A stretch of DNA of 64,000 nt from Rhizobiales bacterium CCH3-A5 (GTDB lineage: Bacteria > Pseudomonadota > Alphaproteobacteria > Rhizobiales > Beijerinckiaceae). The notes beneath the pieces are model-generated. The model ran no database searches. It was not told where the DNA came from and saw only the letters and a program-made list of their open reading frames with translations. Position 1 is the stretch's first letter. Every line of letters begins with the position of its first letter. The position numbers were made by a program, and so were the translations under genes. Below, piece after piece: positions 33,270 through 42,756 of the stretch. The stretch covers positions 55,956 to 119,955 of the forward strand of contig LSIB01000126.1 of assembly GCA_001556025.1 (NCBI GenBank), in the 5' to 3' direction.

Positions 33270-34093
33270 TGGATTTGATCGGTACGGCTTCGACGATGAC
33301 AACGGGCGCACACGCGCCCGTCGTGGCCATCTCCGGGCTGACCAAGAGTTTCAGCGCGCGCAGCGTCATCTCGGGGCTCGACCTGACCGTGCCATCAGGC
33401 CAGTCGCTCGCGCTGATCGGGGCCAACGGCACCGGCAAATCGACGCTGCTGCGCATGGTCGTGCGACTTGCCGAGGCTGATTCCGGCCGGATCGCCGTTC
33501 TCGGCGAGGAGGTTGGTCGGTTGCGGGGCGCACGGCTCAAGCGCTTTCGCTCGCGCGTCGGCGTCGTCTTCCAGAAGCATAACCTCGTCGCCCGCCTCAG
33601 CGCGCTCAGCAATGTCGTCCATGGCGTGCAGTCGCGCCGCTCAGGGCCGCGCACATGGTCGCAGGCGCTGGCTCCGGCGGCCGTTCGCGAGGAGGCGATG
33701 GTCTGCCTGGAGGCCGTCGGGCTCGCCGACAAGGCGATGCAACGCGCCGATTCGCTCTCGGGCGGCCAGTCGCAGCGCGTCGCCATCGCGCGCATGCTGA
33801 TGCAGCGGCCGGAACTCGTGCTGGCCGACGAGCCGGACGCCTCGCTCGACCCGCGCGCAGGGCGCGAGATCATGGAGCTTCTGTTCCGGCTGACCCGCGA
33901 CAAGGGCCTGACGCTGGTCTTCGTCTCGCACCACATGGCCCATGCGCGCCGCTTCGCCGACCGGATCGTCGGGCTAGCCGATGGCGGCATCGCGCTCGAC
34001 CGGCGCGCCGAAGCCTGCTCGGAAGCCGAACTCGCGGCGTTCTTCGAGGAGCCGGAGCCGGCCCCGTTCTCTCCCGTCGCGGTGATCGCATGA
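33269..34093 (+). CDS. phnC: phosphonate ABC transporter ATP-binding protein
   Basis: 274 aa from the ATG at 33269 that shares a base with the phnD stop; a GTG one codon earlier and an ATG nine codons later are alternatives. Walker A GANGTGKST, Q-loop VVFQKHNLVAR, signature SLSGGQSQRVAIARML, Walker B LVLADEPDASLD and the H-loop FVSHHMAHA are all present. Overlaps phnE by 4 bases (ATGA). Confidence 0.95.
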   Translation: MDLIGTASTMTTGAHAPVVAISGLTKSFSARSVISGLDLTVPSGQSLALIGANGTGKSTLLRMVVRLAEADSGRIAVLGEEVGRLRGARLKRFRSRVGVVFQKHNLVARLSALSNVVHGVQSRRSGPRTWSQALAPAAVREEAMVCLEAVGLADKAMQRADSLSGGQSQRVAIARMLMQRPELVLADEPDASLDPRAGREIMELLFRLTRDKGLTLVFVSHHMAHARRFADRIVGLADGGIALDRRAEACSEAELAAFFEEPEPAPFSPVAVIA

Positions 34094-34890
34094 GCCTGTC
34101 GTCCAGCCTGCCCGGCCGGCCAGACCGTTTCGCGCGGCCGAGCGCGGTCGCCTTCATGGGCTCGTTCCTGGCGATTGCGCTCGTGGTCTGGTCGTTCTCC
34201 GGCTCGGAGCTTTCGGCGGAAAAGCTGATCCGGGGCGTGCCCTATATGGGCAACATCCTGACCCGGATGTTCCCGCCCGATCTCTCGCGCCTCGAACAGA
34301 TCCTGGCCTCGCTGGCGACGACCTTCCAGATGGCGGTGTCGGGCTGCGTGCTCGGACTGATCCTGAGCTTCCCGCTTGCGGTGCTGGCGGCGGACGGGCT
34401 CTCGCCGCACCCGATCGTCCGGACGCTGGCGCGCGGGCTGATCGCCTTCTTCCGCACCGTGCCGGACCTGATCTGGGCGCTGTTCTTCGTCATCGCGGTC
34501 GGGTTGGGGCCCGCGGCGGGCGTTCTGGCGCTGATGATCGACACGATCGGCTATGCCGGACGCTTCTTCGCCGAGGCGATGGAGGAAACCGACAAGGGGC
34601 CGCGCGAGGCGCTGTCCACCATCGGTGCGAACAGAAGCGGGCTGATCTTCTCCGCCGTCGTGCCCAACGCCATGCCCTCCTTTATCGCGACCTCGCTATT
34701 TTGCGTGGAAAAGGCGACGCGAGCCTCGGTCGTGCTCGGGCTGGTCGGTGCCGGCGGCATCGGCGTCGAGCTGAAAGTGGCTTTCGACCTGTTCGACTAC
34801 GACACGGCGCTGACGATCATCCTCGCCGTCTTCGCGCTCGTCGTGGCGGTGGAGCAGGTCGGCGGCTGGTTGCGGCGGCGGATCATTTGA
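34090..34890 (+). CDS. phnE: phosphonate ABC transporter permease
   Basis: 266 aa with about six hydrophobic helices. The EAA loop is EALSTIGANRSGLIFSAVVP, followed by VLGLVGAGGIGVELKVAFD, both typical of PhnE. The stretch FFRTVPDLIWALFFV is also conserved. Last gene of phnDCE; it ends 10 bases from the convergent reductase gene. Only one permease gene is present, so it probably forms a homodimer. Confidence 0.95.
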   Translation: MSLSSSLPGRPDRFARPSAVAFMGSFLAIALVVWSFSGSELSAEKLIRGVPYMGNILTRMFPPDLSRLEQILASLATTFQMAVSGCVLGLILSFPLAVLAADGLSPHPIVRTLARGLIAFFRTVPDLIWALFFVIAVGLGPAAGVLALMIDTIGYAGRFFAEAMEETDKGPREALSTIGANRSGLIFSAVVPNAMPSFIATSLFCVEKATRASVVLGLVGAGGIGVELKVAFDLFDYDTALTIILAVFALVVAVEQVGGWLRRRII

Positions 34891-34900
34891 AGCTCGCGCG

Positions 34901-36478
34901 TCAATACACATCCGCCTGATAACGCCCGGCCTTCTTCAAGCTTGCGACATAGGCCACCGCCTCCTCGGCCGAGCGCTTGCCATGCTCGGCAACGACATCG
35001 ACCATCGCACGTTCGACATCCTTGGCCATGCGCTTGGCGTCGCCGCAGACGTAGAAATGCGCGCCTCCCTCCAGCCAGGCGAAGAGTTCCGCGCCGCGCT
35101 CGCGCATGCGGTCCTGAACATAGATCTTTTCGGAGCCGTCGCGTGACCAGGCCAGCGTCAGGTTGGTCAGGACGCCCTCCTCCTTCATGGCAGTCAGTTC
35201 GTCCTCATAGAAGAAGTCGCTCGCGCGGCGCTGGTGGCCGAAGAAGAGCCAGTTTCTGCCGGGCGCCTTCGTCGCCCTGCGGTCGTGCAGGAAGGCGCGG
35301 AAGGGCGCGACGCCGGTGCCGGGGCCGCACATGATGACCGACGTCGCCGGGTCCGCCGGCAGACCGAAGCCATGCGCGCGCTGGACATAGACCGGCACCT
35401 TGTCGCCCGGCTGGACGCGCTCGCCGAGGAAGGTGGAGGCGACGCCCCAGCGCGGGCGCGAGCCGATCTTGTAACGCACCGTGTCGACCGTCAGCGTGAT
35501 TTTGCCAGGCGTCGCGACATGCGAGGATGAGATCGAGTAGAGCCTTGGCTGCAGCGGATCGAGCGCTTCGACGAAGGCTTCGGCCGAGAGCTTTGCCTGG
35601 CCGAACTTGTGCAGCGCGCCGAGCACGTCGAGCCGGTCGAGATCGCCGTCGGGATCCTCGCCCGCCGCCAGCCTTTTGGCTTTGGCGCGCGTCTCGCCGC
35701 CGGTCACATAGGAGATGAGCTGGAACAGCGCGTCGGGCGCGGGGCCGAGCGCGACGTCGGCGACCAGCGCCTCGCGGAGCGTCTTGCCGTTGACGATGGC
35801 GTCCGGCCGCGCGCCGAGCAGCGCGATGATGGCGTCGGCGAGACGCGGATCGTTCTGCGCCACGATGCCGAAGGCGTCGCCGACGATGTAGTCGAGCCCG
35901 CATTCCGACAGATCGAACTCGACATGCCAGGTCTCCTTCTCGGAGCCCTCGCCGTTGAGCTTGCGGCGCGAGAGGAAAGTTGCGAGCGCGGGGTTCTCGC
36001 GGCAGCGGCCGACCGGGCCGGCCGGCGCGGCCGGACTCGCCTCGGCCGGAGCAGCCGCCCCGCCCTCCTCCATCAGCGCCTTGACCTGCCGCAGCGTGTC
36101 CTTGCCGCCGGGCGCGCAGAGATTGAGCCGCGCCTCGGCTCCGGAGGCGATCGCCGCGGAGTAGGTCTCGCAGACATAGCCGCACTGGCCGCAATCCTGC
36201 TGGGCCATCGCCGCGAACAGCTTTCGCGGCAGCGGCTTGCCTTCGGCGAGCTTCATGCGCTCGGAAAGGTCCATCGCCGGGTCGTGCCAAGGCGCGCCGT
36301 CATCCTCGGCCTGCCCCATCACGGCGGCGTTCTCTTCGGCCGACAGCGCCTTGACGCCAGCATTGTCGAGCGAGAGCAGCCCTGCAAAGAAGCCGTTCAG
36401 CCAGGAGCGCTGCTCCTCGCTGAAGGGCGCGGTCTCTGGCAGGACCTGGACGATGGGATTGGGCGTCTGGAGCGTCAT
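34901..36478 (-). CDS. FAD/NADPH reductase with N-terminal Fe-S domain (sulfite reductase flavoprotein-like)
   Basis: 525 aa. Residues about 90-130 hold a four-cysteine Fe-S motif DCGQCGYVCETYSAAIASG then RLNLCAPGG, resembling the RnfB-type 4Fe-4S domain. Residues about 160-525 are a CysJ/cytochrome P450 reductase-type FAD and NADPH module: RLYSISSS (FAD), MCGPGTGVAPFRAFLHD (NADPH), YVQDRM and FYVCGD. The FMN flavodoxin domain of true CysJ is absent; the Fe-S domain takes its place. Its start overlaps the nirA stop by 4 bases, so it probably feeds electrons to NirA (or NasA) in nitrate assimilation rather than to sulfite reductase. Confidence 0.85.
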   Translation of the reverse strand: MTLQTPNPIVQVLPETAPFSEEQRSWLNGFFAGLLSLDNAGVKALSAEENAAVMGQAEDDGAPWHDPAMDLSERMKLAEGKPLPRKLFAAMAQQDCGQCGYVCETYSAAIASGAEARLNLCAPGGKDTLRQVKALMEEGGAAAPAEASPAAPAGPVGRCRENPALATFLSRRKLNGEGSEKETWHVEFDLSECGLDYIVGDAFGIVAQNDPRLADAIIALLGARPDAIVNGKTLREALVADVALGPAPDALFQLISYVTGGETRAKAKRLAAGEDPDGDLDRLDVLGALHKFGQAKLSAEAFVEALDPLQPRLYSISSSHVATPGKITLTVDTVRYKIGSRPRWGVASTFLGERVQPGDKVPVYVQRAHGFGLPADPATSVIMCGPGTGVAPFRAFLHDRRATKAPGRNWLFFGHQRRASDFFYEDELTAMKEEGVLTNLTLAWSRDGSEKIYVQDRMRERGAELFAWLEGGAHFYVCGDAKRMAKDVERAMVDVVAEHGKRSAEEAVAYVASLKKAGRYQADVY

Positions 36479-38271
36479 GGGGCATCTCCGGTGCTGGCGA
36501 CCAGCGCCCTGAAGGCGTCCATCTCGTGCCGCCGCGCGAAGGCGACGAAGCTCTCCTCGGGCCCGGCGCGATGCACGGTCCAGCTGCGCAGGATCGCCTC
36601 GACCAGCGCCGGCGCCTCCTCCGCCTTCACCTTCTCGCGAAAGGGCCGCGCCATGCCGCCGTCGACGCCATAGCCGCCGCCGACGAGCACGTCGTAGCCC
36701 GGCACGGTGTCGCCATCCTCGTTGACCGGTACTTTTGCGCCGATCAGGCCGAGATCGCCGATATAGTGCTGGGCGCAGCTATGGTGGCAGCCGGTGAGGT
36801 GGATGTTGACCGGCGCATCCAGCGTGAGGCGCGGCTCGCAATGGGCGGCGATGGCGAGCGCGTCCTCCTTGGTGTGGGCGGCGGCGAATTTGCAGCCCGT
36901 CGCGCCGGTGCAGGCGATCAGCCCGGCGCGCAGGATCGAGGTTTCGGCGGAGAGCCCGATGGCCTGAAGATTGGCGAGAACGTCGTCGACCCGCGCGTCG
37001 GGGACGCCGGAGATCAACAGGTTCTGCCAGACGGTGAGGCGGATGTCGCCATCGCCGCACGTCTGCGAGATATCCGCGATCGTCCGCATCTGCGCCACCG
37101 TGAGCTTGCCGACAGGCAGCGCGACGCCGATCCAGTTCAGACCCGGCTGGCTCTGGCGATGAACGCCGATATGGGCGAGCCGGTCGTAGACGGGACGCGG
37201 CTTGACGAAGGTCGCATCGAGCCGGACCAGCCTGCGGCCGAGCTTCTCTTCGACGGCGGCGAGGAATTTGTCGAAGCCCCAAGCGTCGAGCACATATTTC
37301 AAGCGCGACTTCGCGCGGTTGGTGCGGTCGCCATGGGCGATGAAGACGCGCACGATCGCATCGGCCACCGCGACCGCATCGCCCGGCGCGACGATGACGC
37401 CGGTGTCGCGGGCGAGGTCGTGATGGCCGGTGATGCCGCCGAGCGCGAGGCGATACCAGATGCCGGCTTCGACCGGCTGCCCCTCGAAGGACGCGCCCTC
37501 CCCGACCTCGATCGCCTGGAAGCCGATGTCGTTTGTGTCTTCAAGCGTTGCGATCGAACCCGCGCCGTCGAAGGCGACATTGAATTTTCGCGGCAGCCCG
37601 TAGAGCGAGCGATCGTTCAGGATGTGGTGGTGCCAGGCGCGGGCATGGGGGCGCGTGTCGAGCAGTTCGAGCGGGTCGATGCCGGCGGTCGCCGAGCCGG
37701 TGACATTGCGGATGTTGTCGGCGCCCGAGCCCTTGGCGGTGAGGCCGAGATCGGCCAACCCCTCGATCAGCGCCGGCGCATTCTCGGCGGGAATCTCGCG
37801 GACCTGCAGGTTTGCGCGGGTGGTGACGTGCGAATAGGGGCCGCAGAGCCGCTCGGCGAGATCGGCGACGCCCGCGAACTGCCAGGCTTTGAGGATGCCG
37901 TTGGGGATGCGCAGCCGGCACATATAGCTGTTCTGCGCCGGGGCCACATAGAACAGCCCGTGATAGCGCCAGCGGAAATTGTCTTCGGGCTTGGGATAGG
38001 TCCCGGCCTCGGCCTGCGCCTTGAAGCGGGCATAAGCGTCGAAGGGGTGTTCGGCCGCCTTCCACTTCTCCTGATCGACGAGCTTGCCCCCGGCCGCGAC
38101 GGTTTTTGCCTGCGCCTCCTGATGCTCCTTATCGGGGCCGGAGGGCGCTGCTGGACCTGCGGCCGGCGCACCGCCGAGCGGGCCCAGGCCACGCGCCGCG
38201 CGCGCGGACTGCATGCCGCTCATGAAGCCCTCGAGATAGCGCTTCTGGTCGGGGGTGAAATCGGTGGTCAT
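36475..38271 (-). CDS. nirA: ferredoxin-type nitrite reductase
   Basis: 598 aa. Siroheme/4Fe-4S reductase with two ferredoxin-like half-domains; cluster cysteines C454 and C460 (CTGATGCKFAAAH) and C495 and C499 (LTGCHHSCAQHY). It reduces nitrite to ammonium with six electrons. A Gly/Ala/Pro-rich N-terminal linker of about 40 residues precedes the core. Sequence alone could also fit sulfite reductase, but position between nrtC and the coupled reductase in a nas operon favours nitrite. The overlapping reductase downstream is the likely NADPH-linked donor. Confidence 0.9.
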   Translation of the reverse strand: MTTDFTPDQKRYLEGFMSGMQSARAARGLGPLGGAPAAGPAAPSGPDKEHQEAQAKTVAAGGKLVDQEKWKAAEHPFDAYARFKAQAEAGTYPKPEDNFRWRYHGLFYVAPAQNSYMCRLRIPNGILKAWQFAGVADLAERLCGPYSHVTTRANLQVREIPAENAPALIEGLADLGLTAKGSGADNIRNVTGSATAGIDPLELLDTRPHARAWHHHILNDRSLYGLPRKFNVAFDGAGSIATLEDTNDIGFQAIEVGEGASFEGQPVEAGIWYRLALGGITGHHDLARDTGVIVAPGDAVAVADAIVRVFIAHGDRTNRAKSRLKYVLDAWGFDKFLAAVEEKLGRRLVRLDATFVKPRPVYDRLAHIGVHRQSQPGLNWIGVALPVGKLTVAQMRTIADISQTCGDGDIRLTVWQNLLISGVPDARVDDVLANLQAIGLSAETSILRAGLIACTGATGCKFAAAHTKEDALAIAAHCEPRLTLDAPVNIHLTGCHHSCAQHYIGDLGLIGAKVPVNEDGDTVPGYDVLVGGGYGVDGGMARPFREKVKAEEAPALVEAILRSWTVHRAGPEESFVAFARRHEMDAFRALVASTGDAP

Positions 38272-38290
38272 GGATTTATCCGACAGCGCC

Positions 38291-39088
38291 TCACGCCGCC
38301 TCGACGAAGCGATGCCGCTCGTAGAGGAACTTCAGCACAGCCTCGCGGCAGGCGATGTAGGTGCGGTCGGCGACCAGTTCGAGCCGCTTTCGCGGGCGCT
38401 CCAGCCGCACGTCCAGCACCTCGCCGATGCGGGCCGACGGGCCGTTGGTCATCATCACGATGCGGTCCGAGAGCAGCACCGCCTCGTCCACGTCATGAGT
38501 GATCATGATCATCGTGTTTCCCAGCGAGGCATGGATCTGCATGATCGAATCCTGCAGATGCGCCCGGGTCAGCGCGTCGAGCGCGCCAAACGGTTCGTCG
38601 AGCAGCAGGATTTTTGGCTCCATCGCCAGCCCGCGCGCGATCCCGACGCGCTGCTTCATGCCGCCCGAGATCTCGGCCGGGCGCTTGTCCTTTGCATGCC
38701 CCATCTGGACGAGGTCGAGATTGTGCATGATCCAGTCATGCCGCTCGGCCTTGCTCTTCGTAGCGCCGAAGACCTTGTTCACCGCGAGCGCGACGTTGTC
38801 GTAAACGGTCAGCCAGGGCAGCAGCGAGTGGTTCTGGAACACGACCGCGCGCTCCGGTCCGGGCTCGGAGACCTCGCGGTCTTCCAACAGAACCGCGCCA
38901 GCGCTGACAGGCGTCAGTCCCGCGATGATGTTGAGCAGGGTCGACTTGCCGCAGCCGGAATGGCCGATCACCGAGACGTATTCGCCCTTGTCGATGACGA
39001 GGTTGATGTCCTTGAGGACTTCGGTGGTCGCCGAGCCGCGCTGGAAGCGCTTGTCGACATGGTCGATCTTCAGATAGGGCGCCCTCAT
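38291..39088 (-). CDS. nrtC: nitrate ABC transporter ATP-binding protein
   Basis: 265 aa from the ATG at 39088. NrtC/NrtD/SsuB-type ATPase: Walker A GHSGCGKST, Q-loop VVFQNHSLLPWLTVYDNV, signature EISGGMKQRVGIARGLA, Walker B ILLLDEPFGALDAL, H-loop MITHDVDEA. It lacks the extra C-terminal solute-binding domain of cyanobacterial NrtC, so it is a single-domain ATPase, also called NrtD or NasD. Together with NrtB and NrtA it imports nitrate/nitrite. Confidence 0.92.
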   Translation of the reverse strand: MRAPYLKIDHVDKRFQRGSATTEVLKDINLVIDKGEYVSVIGHSGCGKSTLLNIIAGLTPVSAGAVLLEDREVSEPGPERAVVFQNHSLLPWLTVYDNVALAVNKVFGATKSKAERHDWIMHNLDLVQMGHAKDKRPAEISGGMKQRVGIARGLAMEPKILLLDEPFGALDALTRAHLQDSIMQIHASLGNTMIMITHDVDEAVLLSDRIVMMTNGPSARIGEVLDVRLERPRKRLELVADRTYIACREAVLKFLYERHRFVEAA

Positions 39089-39099
39089 ATCGGCTCTCC

Positions 39100-40050
39100 T
39101 CAGTTCACGATGGTGCCGCGGGTGACCACGGAGCCGATGAAGGCGACGAGCTTGTCGAGCACGAAGCCGACGACGCCGATATAGACGAGCGCCACGATGA
39201 TGTCGGACAGGCGCGAGGAGTTCCACGCATCCCAGATGAAGAAGCCGATGCCGACGCCGCCAGTCAGCATCTCGGCCGCGACGATGGCGAGCCAGGACAG
39301 GCCGACGCCGATGCGAAGCCCGGTGAAGATGTAGGGAGCCGCCGAGGGCACCATGACCTTGAAGAAGAACTCGACCTGGTTCAGCCGCAGCACTTGCGCG
39401 ACGTTGCGGTAATCCTGCGGGATGTTGCGGATGCCGACCGCCGTGTTGATGATCACCGGCCAGATCGCGGTGATGAAGATCACGAAAATCGCCGAGGGCT
39501 GGCTGTCGCGGAACGCTGCCAGCGAGAGCGGCAGCCAGGCCAGAGGCGGCACGGTCCGAAGCACCTGGAAGACCGGATCCAGGCCCCGCATCGCCCAGAC
39601 CGACTGGCCAACGAGCGCCCCCAGCAGGATGCCGACGACGGCCGCCAGACTGAAGCCGATGGCGACGCGCTGGAGCGAGACCAGGATGCGCCAGCCGAGC
39701 CCGATATCCTGCGAGCCCGCCCAGAAGAACGGCTCGACGATCAGATCCTTCGCCTCGGTCCAGATCTTCGAGGGTGGCGGCAGCGAGGATTGCGGGCCCG
39801 AGGCCGCGATCTCCCAGAACAGCAGCATCAGCGCGACCGTCACCAGCGGCGGCAGCACGTTGACCAGAATCGACCTGAGCCAAGGCGAGAAGCGCTCCTG
39901 CAGCGGCCTCGACGCAACAGCCGGAAGCGTCACCACCTCGGCCTGCATCGTCGGCAGGGCGACGACCTTCGCCCCCGCTGTGGCGGTCTTCAGAACAGCC
40001 TGACCCATCTCGGATCTCCTCTGGTTGGTCTCGTCGTAAGCGATGCTCAT
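39100..40050 (-). CDS. nrtB: nitrate ABC transporter permease
   Basis: 316 aa, a polar N-terminal extension of about 60 residues, then about six to seven helices. NrtB signatures: RTVPPLAWLPLSLAAFRDSQ, IFITAIWPVIINTAVGIRNI, VQVLRLNQ-type EAA loop and SWLAIVAAEMLTGGVGIGFF. The start overlaps the nasA stop by 4 bases. An ATG 14 codons later (MGQAVLK) with GAGATCCGAG upstream is a possible alternative start. Confidence 0.92.
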   Translation of the reverse strand: MSIAYDETNQRRSEMGQAVLKTATAGAKVVALPTMQAEVVTLPAVASRPLQERFSPWLRSILVNVLPPLVTVALMLLFWEIAASGPQSSLPPPSKIWTEAKDLIVEPFFWAGSQDIGLGWRILVSLQRVAIGFSLAAVVGILLGALVGQSVWAMRGLDPVFQVLRTVPPLAWLPLSLAAFRDSQPSAIFVIFITAIWPVIINTAVGIRNIPQDYRNVAQVLRLNQVEFFFKVMVPSAAPYIFTGLRIGVGLSWLAIVAAEMLTGGVGIGFFIWDAWNSSRLSDIIVALVYIGVVGFVLDKLVAFIGSVVTRGTIVN

Positions 40051-42755
40051 GCGGCCACCGTCTCGCGCGTCTGCGCGCCGAGCCGCCGGATTTCAGGCAG
40101 GCAGGAACCACAATTCGTGCCGGCCTTGAGCTGGCGGCCGATATCCTCAGGCGTCAGCGCGCCGCCGCTGGCGAAGGCCGCGCGGATGACGTTGAGGCCG
40201 ACGCCGAAGCAGGCGCAGACGGTCGGGCCAGGATCGCCCGCGCCGCCCGGCGCGCGGCCGGCAAGCAGGGCCAGGCGGTTCTCAGGGACGGCAGCGCCAT
40301 CGGCGAAGCTCGCCTTGACCGTGTCCCAAAGCGGCGCGCGGCCGGCAGGCGCGAGGAACAGAGCCGCGACCAGCCGGCCGTTTTGCATCACCGCGCAACG
40401 ATAGAGCCCGGCGTTCCGGTCGATCATCTCTGCGAGGCCGTCCGTGCCGAAGGCGGCGCGAACATGCTCCATCCAGCTTTCAATCGATGTGTCGCCGGCG
40501 AAGAGCCGGCCTTCGCCGCCCTCGACCGCGACCCTGGCCCACCAGCTTCCGTCCGGCAGCGCGAAAGCCGCGCGCGTGATGACGAAGCCTTGCAAGGCAT
40601 AGACCACTGGCGCGATCGACGACGGCGTCGCCTTCATCTCGGGCTGGCCGGAGAACGGATCGCAGGCCGGCTGCACGGCCGCGCCGATGCGCGCATGCGA
40701 GGCCGTCTGCGCCGACCAGTGGATCGGCGCAAAGAGCGAGCCGGGCTGCAGGCCGGCGTCGAGCGAGACCTTGAGCACGACCGCGCCATGGGCGTTCGAG
40801 ACCCGGGCGAAGCCGCCTTCGGTCAACCCGTAAGCGACGGCGTCCGACGGATTTACATGGACGGTGGGTTCGCTGATGTGGGCCGACAGGCGCGGGCTCA
40901 GGCCCGTGCGCGTCATGGTGTGCCAATGGTCGCGGACGCGGCCGGTGTTGAGCAGCAGGGGATGAGCCGGGCTGGTCGCGGCCGCCAGCGCCGGCATGGC
41001 CAGCGGCTTCATCTGCGCGCGACCGTCGGCCGTGAAGAAGCCGCCATCGGCGAAGAGGCGCGCCGTCCCCGCGGGCTGGCCTGGAGGGACCGGCCATTGC
41101 ACGGGTTTCAAGCCATCATAGGCGCGCTTCTGGAGCGCGGCATGGGCGCCGATGTCGAAATCGCGGGTTCCGGCGTTCTCGAAGGCCGAGAGCGCGGCGT
41201 GTTCGGCGTAGATCTGCGAGACCTGCGTGTAGCCAAAGCCCTGTTCGAAGCCGAGGCGGCGGGCGACCTCGCTGACGATCCACCAATCGGGCCTGACCTC
41301 GCCGGGCAGGGGCAGGAAGGCGCGCTGGCGCGAGATGCGGCGCTCGGAATTGGTGACCGTGCCGTCCTTTTCGCCCCAGGCGGCGGCGGGGAGGATGAGA
41401 TGCGGGCCGGCGGCCAGCGTGTCGTTGGAGAGCACGTTCTCGGAGACGACAAAGAGCTCGAGCCCGCGCAAAGCGGCCATGACATCGTCGGCGCGCGGCA
41501 GCGAGACGGCCGGGTTCGTCGCCATCACCCAGAAGGCCTTGATGCGCCTGTCGGCCACGGCGTCGAGCATGGCGACCGCCTTGAGCCCTTCGGTCTGGGC
41601 CATGTTCGGCGCGTTCCAGAAGCGGCGGACGCGGTCGATCTCGGGGGCCGAATAGCCCATATGGGCAGCCAGCATGTTGGCGAGCCCGCCGACCTCACGC
41701 CCGCCCATCGCGTTGGGCTGGCCGGTAAGCGAGAACGGCCCGCCGCCGGGCCGGCCGATGCGGCCCGTCGCGAGGTGACAATGCAGGATCGCGGCGACCT
41801 TGTCGGTGCCTTGCGCCGACTGGTTGACGCCCTGGCTCCAGGCCGTGACGACGGCGGGCGTGCCTGCCCAGAGCGCGTAGAAGGCGGCGATCTCGGCGGC
41901 CGTGAGCCCCGTTCGCCGTGCGATCGTGGCGAGATCGGGTGCGATCGTGCGGGCGTTGGCCAGCGTCTCGTCCAGCCCTGAGACATGGCGGGCCAGATAG
42001 GTCTGGTCGGTGAGGCCGGCATCGCTGAGATGCACCAGCAGCCCTGCGAACAGCACGCTGTCGGAGCCAGGCTTCAGCGGCAGCACCATGTCGGCGTCGT
42101 CGGCCGTCGCGGTGACGCGCGGATCAATGACGACGAGCTTTGCGCCGCGCCCGGTCCTGTTCTGCTGCATACGCCGGAACAGCACCGGATGACACCAGGC
42201 GGTGTTGGAGCCGACCAGCACGATCAGGTCGGCGGAATCGAGATCCTCGTAATTGCCGGGCACCGTATCAGAGCCGAGCACGCGTCGGTGGCCGGCGACC
42301 GTCGAGGACATGCAGAGCCTCGAATTGGTGTCGACATGGGGCGAGCCGATGAAACCCTTCATCAGCTTGTTGGCGACGTAATAGTCCTCGGTCAGCAGCT
42401 GCCCGGACAAGTAAAAGGCGACCGCCTCCGGGCCGTCCTTCGCGATGATGGCCCCAAGGCGGTCCGCGACGGCGTCGAGCGCCACCTCCCAATCGACGCG
42501 ATCATAACCGCCGGAGTTGTTCCGCATCAGCGGATGCAGCACGCGCGCACCCAGCCCCAGCGTTTCGCCGAGCGCCGAGCCCTTGGAGCAAAGCCGACCG
42601 AGATTGGCGGGATGGGCCGGATCGCCGGCGATCGCAGCGCCGCCCTTGCCGTCGGGCGTCGCCAGCACGCCGCAGCCGACGCCGCAATAGGGGCAGGTCG
42701 TGCGAATGGCCGCATCGGGTATGCCGGGGCCGGGGAGCGCGCCGTCGATTCGCAT
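40047..42755 (-). CDS. nasA: assimilatory nitrate reductase catalytic subunit
   Basis: 902 aa. N-terminal 4Fe-4S ligands C21/C24/C28/C56 (CPYCGVGC and RLCSKGSALGE), then bis-MGD molybdopterin domains with TNSRLCMSSTVAG carrying the Mo-ligand cysteine and TNPAVSLPRADD. The C-terminus has a BFD-type [2Fe-2S] domain with VCACFGVGLNVIRAAF and GTNCGSCLPEIRRL, as in Klebsiella-type NasA. Cytoplasmic; no signal peptide. Reduces nitrate to nitrite. It begins 1 base after the nasB stop and overlaps nrtB by 4 bases. Confidence 0.96.
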   Translation of the reverse strand: MRIDGALPGPGIPDAAIRTTCPYCGVGCGVLATPDGKGGAAIAGDPAHPANLGRLCSKGSALGETLGLGARVLHPLMRNNSGGYDRVDWEVALDAVADRLGAIIAKDGPEAVAFYLSGQLLTEDYYVANKLMKGFIGSPHVDTNSRLCMSSTVAGHRRVLGSDTVPGNYEDLDSADLIVLVGSNTAWCHPVLFRRMQQNRTGRGAKLVVIDPRVTATADDADMVLPLKPGSDSVLFAGLLVHLSDAGLTDQTYLARHVSGLDETLANARTIAPDLATIARRTGLTAAEIAAFYALWAGTPAVVTAWSQGVNQSAQGTDKVAAILHCHLATGRIGRPGGGPFSLTGQPNAMGGREVGGLANMLAAHMGYSAPEIDRVRRFWNAPNMAQTEGLKAVAMLDAVADRRIKAFWVMATNPAVSLPRADDVMAALRGLELFVVSENVLSNDTLAAGPHLILPAAAWGEKDGTVTNSERRISRQRAFLPLPGEVRPDWWIVSEVARRLGFEQGFGYTQVSQIYAEHAALSAFENAGTRDFDIGAHAALQKRAYDGLKPVQWPVPPGQPAGTARLFADGGFFTADGRAQMKPLAMPALAAATSPAHPLLLNTGRVRDHWHTMTRTGLSPRLSAHISEPTVHVNPSDAVAYGLTEGGFARVSNAHGAVVLKVSLDAGLQPGSLFAPIHWSAQTASHARIGAAVQPACDPFSGQPEMKATPSSIAPVVYALQGFVITRAAFALPDGSWWARVAVEGGEGRLFAGDTSIESWMEHVRAAFGTDGLAEMIDRNAGLYRCAVMQNGRLVAALFLAPAGRAPLWDTVKASFADGAAVPENRLALLAGRAPGGAGDPGPTVCACFGVGLNVIRAAFASGGALTPEDIGRQLKAGTNCGSCLPEIRRLGAQTRETVAA

Positions 42756-42756
42756 G

